Assembly: GCF_949628265.1 (NCBI RefSeq)
Contig: NC_088787.1
Span: 2,222,501 to 2,286,500 of the forward strand
Direction of reading: 5' to 3'
Length of the DNA: 64,000 bases
DNA from: Cloeon dipterum
Taxonomy: Eukaryota; Arthropoda; Insecta; Ephemeroptera; Baetidae
Shown: one piece after another, positions 46,945 through 58,900 of the stretch
Layout of the letters: each line of letters begins with the position of its first letter
Numbering within the stretch: position 1 is the stretch's first letter
The notes under the pieces: generated by a model
What the model was told of the DNA's origin: nothing
Database searches by the model: none
Seen by the model: only the letters and a program-made list of their open reading frames with translations
Position numbers and translations under genes: made by a program

Positions 46945-49900
46945 ATGGCGACGTTCGGCTCACTGCTGCTCGCGGTTTTCGTCGTCTTCCTGATCACGTC
47001 ATGGTAAATTTAATTATTTTTTAGCCACAATTCGCGTCTAAACCCTTTTAAAATAGGATCGTGCCGTGGCTGCTGGCATGGTTCTTCAAAATCAGGCTCA
47101 ACCTGAACGTGAGCATCGGCAGGATCGGGCTCGGCTGGCCCTACCTGATCCTGAAGGAGGTGCACATCACCAGGAGCGGCTTCTCCATCGTAAGGGAGGG
47201 AAAATTTCCTGATTATTGTAACTTATACTGGGTTGCAGCAAATCGAGGAGGTGGCCCTGAGGAGCAGCTTCCTCAGCAGCCAGGTGAGCAAACTGCTGCT
47301 GGTCATCATCAAGGACGTCCGCATCAAGAAGGATATCGGACAAAGCCCCGAGGAGGGCGCCTTCGACCCTACGCCCTCCAGAATCAACGTCAAAGACCTC
47401 AAGGTTCCGCCGGTTCTCATCAGCCTCACCCAGGTCCGAAATAATTATTTTAAATCTTTAAAATTAATTTTTTTAATCAGTTTCTGGCTGTCCACGTTCA
47501 CCGCGTGACCGTGATGCTGCTGCGGTCGGTGTCCCCTGAGTGCCTGGTGCACGCGGCGGCCGACGAGCTCTACGTGGACGGCAGCGTGGTCCACGGCGCC
47601 CGCCTCCTGGCCAGCGTCCGCTGCACCAGCGCCTCGGCGAAAATCCTCAAGCACCAGCAGCACGGACAAGCCCACGAAGACGTCCACGTCGTGCTCGGCG
47701 AGGTCGCCTTCGGGCTTGCCCTGGAGGCGACGCTCCTCGCCCAGGGACCGCTCTCCGTAGAGGTGTTTATTTACGTCTAATTTAATAGGAAATTAATGTT
47801 AATGGTAATTTATTTTGAAGAAACTTGCCGTTGAGGTAGAAAAGCCGCAGGCTGTGATAAACGACGGCTTCTTCGAGCTGGTGCAGGCGCAGCGGCTGTC
47901 CTCCTCGGCGGCCAGGAAGGTGGACAAGCCCATGTGGGTCGATGACAACACCAGCTGGCAGATCGCCTCCAAAATCTTGCCTAAGGTGCGAGGAAAATTT
48001 TAAAAATTTAAACCGGGTCAATAAAATGGTGTCGTTTCAGAATTTCAGTCTGAAAGTGGACTGCACCACCCTGACGGGCATGAGGGACCACTCGAGGCCC
48101 GAGTTCTGCGCCGTCCTCCAGAGTTTCGCCGTCAAATCATCATTTTCCTCCGTGCCTTTTGGTAGTGCGATTTCCCCAACAAAAAATAAAACCCCCCAAT
48201 TTTAAATTTGAATTTGTAGACATGTTGATGAACGTGGAGGTGGAGGAGGTGAAGGTGCGTTGCAGCCAGGTGACGCTGTTGCGCCTGAAGAAGCTCCGAG
48301 TCGACGGAAAGGTTCTGAACGACACGCCGATGGTGGACGTGCTGCTGGACACGCTGTCCGTCACCTACACGCACAGGGACATCTTCATGTGGGCCTCGAC
48401 CAACTTCAGCCTGCCCAGCGGCGCGCAACTCACCAGACAGGTCTCCAGCCGCGCCTCCAAGAAGCCCACGCCGAGGTCGGACTCGTCCTAATTAGTCGAG
48501 ATCGTCTAATTTTCATTATTTATGTCCCAGATGGCTGCTGGAGCTGCTGTCTCGGCTGCAAGCGAACGTCGAGTTGTGGAACATCGCCGTCTCTCTCCAG
48601 CTGACCGACAACCACAATGCTGGAATGGGATGCAACCACGCCAAACTCGCGTTCGTCTCCGTCCTCGACGATTTCGAAGAAGGTATTTGAGAAAATTTCC
48701 TAGAAGACTGTTGGTTAGCACATTTTTCCTGCAGAGGTGCCGCTGATGCAGGCGTGGACGGGCGAACTGCTGGTGGAGGCGCTGTGGTGGCGGCTCGGCG
48801 TGCCGGTGCTCGACTCGCCGGACCCGCAGGCCAAGCTGCAGCACATCTGGGGCACGCCTGCCTACCTCGGCGTCCTGCTGCTCGAGGCCAAGAAGCCGAA
48901 CACGCTCAAGGGCGTCATGGAATGCGTCCGCTTCGAGTGGTCCGACGAGCTGGCCAAGTTCGTCCAACAGGCGGCAAAGTGTCTCTTGGAGTTCCGAGCC
49001 TTGGTTCCGGTTCGAGCGGCGGCGGCGCGACACTCGGTGGTATCGCTGCCGACGGGAGAGTCGTCCCTGGAGGAAATCTCGGTGGGCGTGACGGTGAGCA
49101 ACGTGAACATCTTCCTGGTGGTCAACGACGGCCGCAAGGCGGACAAGGCGGTGATGCTGCGGCTCGACTCGAGCCGCGTCGACCGCGCGCGCGGCAAACT
49201 CGGCGTCAGCATCGACGGCGCCCGCCTCCTCACCATGGACACCGGCCTCTACTACAACTGCGTCAGGGCCGACGAGCTCAAGCAGCCGTGGGCCCTGCTC
49301 AGGGGGGCCAAACTCACCGTCAAAGGACCTGAGGTAGGGGAAAATGAGATCGGTTCTTTTTTTGCTAACAAATATTTAATTTTCTTCAGGTGACCGTGCA
49401 GTCGAGCGATCAAATCTCGATGGAGTGGAGCACAGAGCTGCACCTGCAGCTTTTGGGACTCTTTGAGGACATTCGGGCTTTCGTGCGGGGCCTTGTCCCA
49501 GTTTTAACCGAGTCAGAGGTAGCCTCTGGGGTTTCCACTGGTCCTCAGAAGAGGGTGGTGGTGAGGCTGAAGGGAGAGGTGGCCCTCGGAATTCGCATCT
49601 CGAGCAGGCACGACCTGCGGCTCTGCTTCGACGACCTGGCCGCCTCGGTGGCCGGCTCGGAGGTCGCGGCCAACGCGAGCCGCGCGCGCATTGCCGTCGA
49701 CGGTGCCGACACCTTCTTCATCGACTCGCTCATCGTCGCCACGCTTCAGGACAGCGAGGAAATCCGCGCAGAGCGTCGCAGCCTGGAAAGTTTCGTGCTG
49801 GCGTGGAACCGGACGTGGAGCGTGTCGATGCGGACGCTGCTGGTGCGCTTCCCGTACGAGCACAACTTCGCGGACGCCGTCCAGAACGAGTTCGTCAGTC

Positions 49901-52900
49901 TGTTCAAGTGGCTGAAGGTGGTGCACAAGTATGAGCGGCGGCCGTTCAACGCCGCCAGTCCCTTGCCACCCGACCTGCTGGTGCGAGTGCACGAGTTCGC
50001 CTTCGAGATGAGCGACGACCCCTTCGAGGTCCGCCTCAGGGACAACTACGAGCTGCTAGAAGACGAGTACCGAGAGGCTGAAACCAGGAAAAAAATGCTC
50101 GCGGCTAAAGTCGAGGTAAAGAATTTTCACTTCTCGCAAAACGGCCGAAAATTTTGTTTGAGCTTTAAATGAAATCAAAAAAACTTTGAATTTGGATGGA
50201 AATTGGTTCTTAAAAACGCAGAATTTTACGGCGAGTCTGATAAACTTTAGTTTTTTGTCGTGCGATCCATAGAAGCCGAGTTATAATTTTTTAAATCCGA
50301 AAAACGCTATTTAGGACACTGGCCAATTATGGTTTTCGGGGCTCAGGTGGGGTCCTATGGGCCAAACGGCGCCGATTTGGGCACCAATCGATGCCCCTCG
50401 GTAGGGCGCGTACCCCCGTGTGCAAATTTTAGAAATCGAACCATTTTTCGAATTTTTAAGGGTTTTTTTCTTCTGAATTTCCAAAAAAGTCAAAAAATGA
50501 TTTTATTTTTATTTAAATTCGGCCGCTTGTCTGATCATCAACCACGACCCCTCATCGAACACGTCTTGGATGGGGCTTTGACCTGTGGTACTCAGATGAC
50601 CTTTTTCAGGGTACCTCGCGACCTGAGATCTGGCAAAATTTTCGAAAAAGTCGAAATTTTTAATGAATTCCGCTGGTTATATGAAGAAAATTCTATAATA
50701 TCGCTTCGTCCTTTCTTGTCACCAACCTTCCTCAGGTTCTGCGACTTGACATCAGGCCCTGGGCTGTTTTTAAATCGATTTTGCCCTCGCCATCGCTCTA
50801 TATTTGAGTTTTTTGGTCAATTTGTAAACTCTAAATTCCTTCAGGAGCTGCAGAAGAACATCCTGCACTTCCCGAGCGGCAAGGTGGAGGAGCTGTACAA
50901 GGGCCTGAACAAGAAAAACGCCGAGATCTACATCCAGCGGTCCAAACAGATCAGTCAGAGTGGTCCGCCGCGGACGCGTCTCTTCGCGTGGACAATGCAG
51001 GAGCTGGAGGTGCTGGCGCTGGCCGACCCCTCTGTCCACGGCACGGACCGCGTCTTGCACGTCATGGCCGAGATCGACCGCGACAGTCCGTGGCCGGTAG
51101 GCGGGCTCGGCTTCACCACCCTCTGGTGCCGCGCCATCCGCCTCAACTGCAAGGAGTGGAAGTTCCTGCTGCGCGACTTTCCGCAGCCGCTGCTCCACAT
51201 CCGCAGCATGCTTGTCTGGGGAAGACTCGTCGGCGCTGAGCAGGAGGCGCCCAAAAGGGCAAGACGCACCTGTCAGGTTGAGCTCGCACCTGGATGGCCC
51301 AGCGAGACCATCGAGCGAGGGTAAGTACTTCGTGTTAAAGGCAGTTTTTATAATTATCGGGGTCCAAATTGAGTCTAGAGTCTCACCGTGAGTAGCAGAA
51401 AGGGCCAGACGCTTTTGGATCTCACTGTGAGATCGAAACGCTCGCTCTCAGTTGAGACTGAAGCGAGCGGCCATTTTGGTTCTCTGTGGGACTGAAGAGA
51501 GTATGCGGTTTGGATCTCACAGTGAGAACCAAATGAAGTCAGCTACTTCTCTTACTCACCGTGAGACTCAAAACTGCGTTCTCAATTTGAGAACCTTATT
51601 TGGCTTCTCACCGTGAGTCTCGCTCTAATTTTGAGAACCGCATTTCGCTTCTCACCGCGAGACTCAGGGCTGCGCTCTCAATTTGAGAACCAGTTTTTAA
51701 GATTATCCCATTTTCCCTTCCAGGATGGCATCTCTGAAGTTCTACCACGACCTGAGCTGCGACACGGAGCACTTCAGCTACGCATTTGGGCCTTGCTGGG
51801 AGCCGGTGATCGCGCAGTGCAACCTGAGTTTTGAGCGGATCGTCAGCCCCTCCCGCGACCCGAGTCCTCCGCTCCCCTTCTGGGACAAAATGCGGCTGCT
51901 GTACCACGGCCGGCTGACCATGTCCATGCAGACGATGACGGTTCTGCTGCACGCCTCCCTGGACCCTTACAACACGACGGAGGAGATGGAGCTGACCTGG
52001 AGCGAGGTGGTCATGGACTGGACCAACGCCAAGTTCGTCTTCAAGGGCGACCTCAACATTTACGTGAAGACGGCCTCCAAGTACGACGACTGCCGCCTGC
52101 TGCACCTGCCCAACCTCAAGCTCACCCTGAAGCTCAACTGGGTGTGTCTCGGCGACCCCAACGACCACCACTCCGTCCTCCCCTGCGCCCCTGATAAGCT
52201 CCCTGAGTACTCGAGCAACCAGGAGCACGACTCCTTCAGGGCTTTCAGGTTAGTCTCACCGGAATTTAATCAAAATAAATATTAACCTTGTTTTTATCAG
52301 GTCGCAACACGTGAACTTGAGCATTGCTGTGGAAACCAAGCCTGCGAGCAACTCTGGAGGTCCAAGTGGGAACTTTGACTTCCCCATTGCCCTGCTCTAC
52401 GGCAGCACCCTGCGCTGGTTTGAATCGCTCAAGCTGATTTTGTCGGGAGTCACGCGGCCGACGCGTCGCGGCAAACTTTTCAAAAACGTTCGGCCGCGAA
52501 AGCTGCAGCTCAGCAGACACTACCGCAAAATACACCTCCTTCTCGGACTACACCAGTTCCAGGTAGGAAATCTTACAGCAAGTCTGATTAACTTTTTTTA
52601 CTCTACGACCCATAGGAGTCGCGTTATTAATTTTTTAATTCGGTAAAACGTTAAATGTGACACTTACTAATTGTGGTTTTTGGGGCCCAGATGGCCTTGA
52701 GATGGCCGATGAACGCAGATTTAAGAGCGTTGCGTCCCGTTTAGATTATTTAATTAGAAACTGCAACAAAGTGAACTGTTATATAATTTGGTGCATCAGT
52801 GAGGCTTTGCCTGACTAATCGAGTTTAAGATTTTTTATAATTCAAAACAGAAAGCAAATTTTGATCAACTTAATTCAGAGGCGAATTAATTTTAAATACT

Positions 52901-55900
52901 GCAAAACGGGAATGTAGGAAATAATTTTCAGAACAAGTATGCAATGAAAAAGAAATTCATTTTTTGGCATAATACAATTTTATTCAATTCTTAAAGTTTA
53001 AACGGAACGGTGACAAGTTTTAGATTCAAAATTATTCTCACGTTTAAAATAATTTTCACATTCATTTTCAAAAAATCTATATTAAAATCAAAGTTTCAGT
53101 GTTTGTCATGAAAGTGCAACAGGTGTTTCTCCATTGAGTGGATGAACATCTCCTTGCCACATATTTAGCATTTTACACGAGCACAATTCAAGTGGGAACG
53201 TTTAATATGCACTAGAAGGTCACATTTCAACAAAAACCTCTTCTTGCAGAAATCACATTCAAACCTACGCTCGATCAAATCATGTCTCATGGCCAAATGC
53301 ATCTTCATTTTCGAGAATAGATTGAAGCTTTTGGGACAGTGCGCGCATTGCTTCAAATTAGCCGCGTTGTGTTGATATTTCAAGTGATTTTTCAAGGTTT
53401 TAGCGCTTTTAAAGTACTTCTTGCACGGCTCGCACCTGAACCCAAGATTTTTGTGCTGCAAACCACGCCAAGCATTGAATCCGTGTTTTCTCTTCTCGTG
53501 GTACTTCAACAATGACCTTTTTGCGAATGTCTTTGGGCACTTGCCACATTTGAAATGAGTTTCTTTGCAACTTTTTCGGTGGGTCTGGAATAAACCTAAA
53601 CAGTCAAATTTGGTTTTGCAGCGTCGGCATTTCTGCTTTTTCAGGTGTTTACTAATATAGCGTGACGTAACTTCTTCATCGCATACTGTGCAAATTTTGA
53701 ACGAATGATCTCGGCGGTCATGAATTTTCAGCAATATCGCCGTTGAAAACAACTTTTCGCACTTTTCACACTTGATTGTCTTCGGCAAATGCTTCGCAGA
53801 AATGTGTCTTTCTAAAACAAATTTTCCATTTGCTCTATGCCCGCAATACTTGCATTTGTGGACTTTTGCCTTGTATTCCTTCTTGTGAGCTGAGTCAGTG
53901 TGAGATTTCATTTCTTCTTCAGTTTTGAAAAAAGAAAGGCAGCCATAAAAAGAGCATTTCACCGGATATTCAGTGTGGATACGTCGAAAATGCTTGCGGT
54001 AGCTTCTATTCGCCTGGAACTCCTTTTCACAAAAGCAGCACTGAAATATTTTTCGTTCTTTCGGCGTTTCGTGGAAATTCTTGTTGTGCTCTTCTTTCTC
54101 CTCAATTGTGTGAAAGTAGGTGGCACAACTTCGTTTTTCACATCTGATGGCATTTTTGTGCGCATTCTTCACGTGGATTGTCAAGTAGTTGTATGATTTA
54201 TCACAGTATGGACATTCCCTCATTTTCTGTTCGGTTTGTGATCTATGTCCAGTTTCAATTCCTTCCTCTGAATCAACAATTTCTAACTGAACCCAGCACT
54301 GCTCAACTCTTCCATCTAAAAAACATTAAAATACATAAAGCAAATATTCTTTATTGAATGTCTCAAGAATTAATTTACCAAAATAACTTTTCCGCAGCTC
54401 TTTTGCTGCGTCGTCCAAATAATCCGAATCCTGTGGCCACCAAGAATCAGTCCCGAAATTCAAGCCGTGTTTGACCAGGAACCTTTTATAAAAAAAATCG
54501 TGACGAAAATTAAAAAGGACAATTAAAAAATGCAACTCACTCTGCGTGCCAAATGCAAAAGTAACAAATCAGGTCTGAATCCTCGATTTCCTCAGCAAAT
54601 TCGTGTCCGCAAACGTTCAGCAACCAAGTCTGGAGCTTCTCCTTGTCCACGTTGACAGCCTGGACAGCGCCGTCCGCCGCCGGACGCTCGCACAAAACGC
54701 AGAGAGGCTTCGCTGACGACATTTCCATACGAGTACCTTCCAAGCAATGAGGGTTGATGAGAAGTGGAAGGGTTCGTTTAGCTAGCAAAAAATACGTTGC
54801 TCTCGGAATCGATAGGGGAATTTGGGAAGATATGTTTTACCTGTATTCTTAAAATTCAAGATATTTTCCTGACGGTTTAGAATTTTTATTTATTGTGAAC
54901 AGAAAGACTTTCCATCCTTACTGGTAAAGCAAATATTTATTTATTTGTAAAATTTCAAAAATAAATAGGTCAAGTGGAATTTATTTGTATGTCTTTTTTG
55001 AAGAAATTAGGATTGTTAAAAAAAAGTTTGAATCATTGTGAAAATCGTTTGAAAATTTTTGATTCTTGACACATAAATTTAATAATAAAAATATTTCAAA
55101 TACACATACCTTTTCTTTTTAAATACAGCAGATATTTGGTTTGTCATGGACTTGAAACAGTGCGTTACCGTTACCTAGTGTTTCCTGAATCAAATTTGGG
55201 CTTTTCCATGGGCCTAATTCAAGTCGGTAAATATATTTAATACTCCTCAAACGATTTGATTTCCATAAAAATTCTCCTTGCACAAAATCACATGGCACAA
55301 GACAAAATGTTTTTTATTTTAATTTGAGTGGAAAGTGAAGATTTTTGGTCAGCGCTCTAACAATGTTTGATTTAATCTACAATGTTTTGGTATTTTATGC
55401 GATTTTCAAAACTTTTCTGAATTCAGAATAACTTTTATCTTCTAGAGTAAATTGGAAATTTTCCATATTGAACGCCAAAATGCAAGAATTAATTTACCAT
55501 GAAAGCATTTTTGATGCCAATATCCCGCATCGTTCGAATAATTCAATTTCTGAAGCGAGAAACACCACAACTTGAGGTGGTTTATGATCAGATTCAAGAG
55601 CGCTGTGCTCCGTTTAGATAACATTTAATTAGAAACCACAACTGAGTGAAATGTTTAAATATTTCATGCATCATTCAGATTCATTGCCTTTCGATCTTTG
55701 AGATAAATAAAATAAAACATAGAGTAGAATTGGATAAATTTGATTCAGATGTAGAAAACAGTTTTCTGAACAAGTGTATATCGAAGGAAAATTTCAATTC
55801 ATATTTTGAGATATTACAATTTTATTAAAATCTTAAAGTCTTAATGAAATAGTGACAAGTTTCGTATGCAAATTTATACTCACGTTAAAAAATTGTTCAC

Positions 55901-58900
55901 AATAATTTTCCAAAATCTACATCAAAATCAAAGTTTCAGTTTTTGTCGTGAAAATACAACAGGTGATTCTCCATCGAGCGGATGAGCATTTCCTTTCCAC
56001 ATATTTTGCATTTTACGAGAGCCCGATTCAAGTGGGAACGTTGAATATGGATTAGAAGGTAACATTTCCGGAAAAACCTCTTCTTGCATGCATCACATTG
56101 AAAGGGACTCTCGATCAAATTATGTTTCTTGGCTAAATGGTGTTTCAAATGGGAGAGAAAAGTAAAGCTTTTGGGACAGTGCGCGCATTGCTTCAAATTA
56201 GCTGCGTTGTGTTTGTATTTCAAGTGACATTTCAAGGTTTTAGCTCTTTTGAAGTACCTCTTGCACGGTTGGCATTTGAACCCAAGATTCTTGTGTTTCA
56301 AACCACGCCAAGAATTGATTCCGTGATTTCTCTTCAAGTGGTATTTAAACGATGACACGTATGCAAATGTCTTTTGGCACTTTCTGCATTTAAATTGAGT
56401 TTCTTTGCAAGTTTTCCAGTGAGTCTGCAGTAAACCTAAGCAATCAAATTTGTTTTTGCAGCGACGGCAGGTCTGCTTTTTCAGGTGGAGAAAAATATTG
56501 CGTGAAGTAACTTCTTCGTCGCAAATTGAGCAATTTTTGAACGAATGATATTGACGGGCATGAATCTTCAACAAATCCTTTGTAGAAAACCGTTTTTCGC
56601 ACTTTTCACACTTGATTGTCTTCGGCAAATGCTTCGCAGCAATGTGTTTTTCCAAATTATCAATTGTCTTTGCTCTGAATTCGCAATGCTTGCATTTGTG
56701 GACTTTGGCCTTGTATTCCTCGCTATGAGTTGAGTCAAAGTGAGCATTCATTTCATCTCCAGATTTGAAATAATGAATGCAACCACGGAAAGAGCATTTC
56801 ACCGCATATTCAGTGTGGACATGTCGAACATGCTGGCGGTAGCTTCTAATCGCCTCGAATTCCTTTTCACAAAAACAGCACTGATAAATTTTTCCTTCTT
56901 TCGGCATCTCGTGGAAATTCTTGACGTGCTCTTCTTTCTCCTCTATTGTGTGGAAATAGGTAGCACAATTGTGATTTTCACACCTGATGGCATTTTTGTG
57001 CGCATACTTCACATGGGTTGTCAAGTGGTTGAATGATTTATCACAGTAGACACATTTCCTCATTTTCTGCTCAGTTTGAGACCGAGGTTCAGTTTCAATT
57101 CCTTCCTCCGAATCATCAAATTGCTCCAACTGAACCCAGCACTGCTCAACTCTTCCATCTACGAAAAAATAAAAACATATAAAGAAATTTTTCATTATTG
57201 AATGTCTCAAGAATTAATCTACCAAAATAACATTTTCGCAGCTCATATGCCGCGTCGTCCAAATATTCCAAATCCTGAGGCCACCAACAATCAGTCCCGA
57301 AGCTCAAGCCGTGTTTAGCCAGGAACCTGTTATAACAATAGAATCGTGATGAAAATTAAACAGGACAATTTAATATTAACTCACTCTGCGTGCCAGATGC
57401 AAAAGAGACAAATCAGGTCTGAATCCTCGATTTCCTCGGAAAATTCGTAACCGCAAACGTTCAGCAACCAATTCTGCAGCTTCTCCTTGTCCACGTTGAC
57501 TGCTTGGACAAATCCGTCCGCAGTCGGACGCTCGCACAAAACGCAGAGTGGCTTCGCTGACGACATAACCGTTCGGGGAACCTTCCAAGCAATGAGGGTT
57601 GATGAGGAGTGGAAGGGTTCGTTTGGCTAGCCAAAGAAGTATTGCTCTCGGAATCAATAGAGGAATTTGGGAAGATATTTTTTACCTGTATTCTAAAAAT
57701 TCAAGATATTTTCCTGACGGTTTAGAATTTTTATTTATTGTGAACAGAAAGATAAATTTCCCTTGCTTACTTGTAGAGAAAATATTTATTTATTTGTAAA
57801 ATCTCAAATAGGAGTGGTTAAATTGTAATTTATTTGTAGGTATTTTATAAAGAATTCAGGATTTTTTTGATAAAATTTGGAACCATTGTGAAAATCGTCA
57901 GAAAGTTTTTGAGTCTTAACAATACTCTTTAAAACCAACCGATTTTACTAGAGTTCCCTGAATCATGGGCCCAATTCATTTTTGCAAATATTTTATGTGC
58001 CTCAAACGACTAGATTTCCATAAAAATTCTCCTTATTAAATTATTCTTTAGCGAAATGTGTATTTTCTTTTAATTTGAGAGAAAATTGAAGCTTTTTGGT
58101 CAGTGCTAAACAGTGTTTGATATAATCTGTGATGTTTTGGTATTTAAAGCGATTTCCAAAACCGATCTGAAGTCTGAAATACTTTTTATCTTCTAACGTA
58201 AATTGGAAATTTTATATTGAATGCCTATACAAGAATTTATCTACCAAAATAGCATTTTTGTCGTCGTTCGAATAATTCTTAAATCGAGCAACCTTTAACT
58301 TGAGAGTGTTGATGAACCCGCAATTGTGTGAAATGTTTTTTTCTTTTTGTCCCTGTCCTCGGACCGGGAAAAGCGCACACTCTTTACTGGCACCAATTCC
58401 GAAACCTGGTCCCAATAACAATTACACCGCGTACGGATAACATTAAGCCCACTAAAGGGCCAATTTCCTCTGCAGCGAGGACTTTTTTGAAACGCTAGAC
58501 ACTCTTCCCGTGATTCCAAATGCTGGAAAGGTGCAAAGCAGCAAGTAGCGAGTCGGTCTATAGAGCTATATATTCGGCAGGGAGGCGAAAAAATTGTTAA
58601 ATAATTTGGTGCATCAGTGAGGTTAATTATGGCTACTAATCAACTTTGAGAAATTTTTAACAATATAAAGCAGATGATTGCTAAATTTGATTCAGAAGCG
58701 AAATATTTTTTTATAACTTCGCAAAGTGTAGAAAATAATTTTCTGAACAAGTGTAAACAAGGAAAAAGTAGTTCAATTTTGATGTACTACAATTTTATTC
58801 AAATCTTTAAGTCCAAACGAATTGTGACAAGTTTTTTATGCAAATTTATACTCACAATAAAAAATAATTTTCACAGTAATTGTTTCAAAATCTATATCCG

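Noticed and set aside
48522-48746. Plus-strand frame starting ATGGCTGCTGG as an independent start
   Set aside because: The ATG is created at the acceptor of hobbit exon 8; the frame conserved in the family is the one shifted by one base.
50329-50844. Long open frame in front of hobbit exon 11 as coding sequence
   Set aside because: The first part of this 331-codon frame is a copy of a dispersed repeat. A good acceptor (CCTTCAG/50845) and phase agreement with the donor at 50115 show it is intron.
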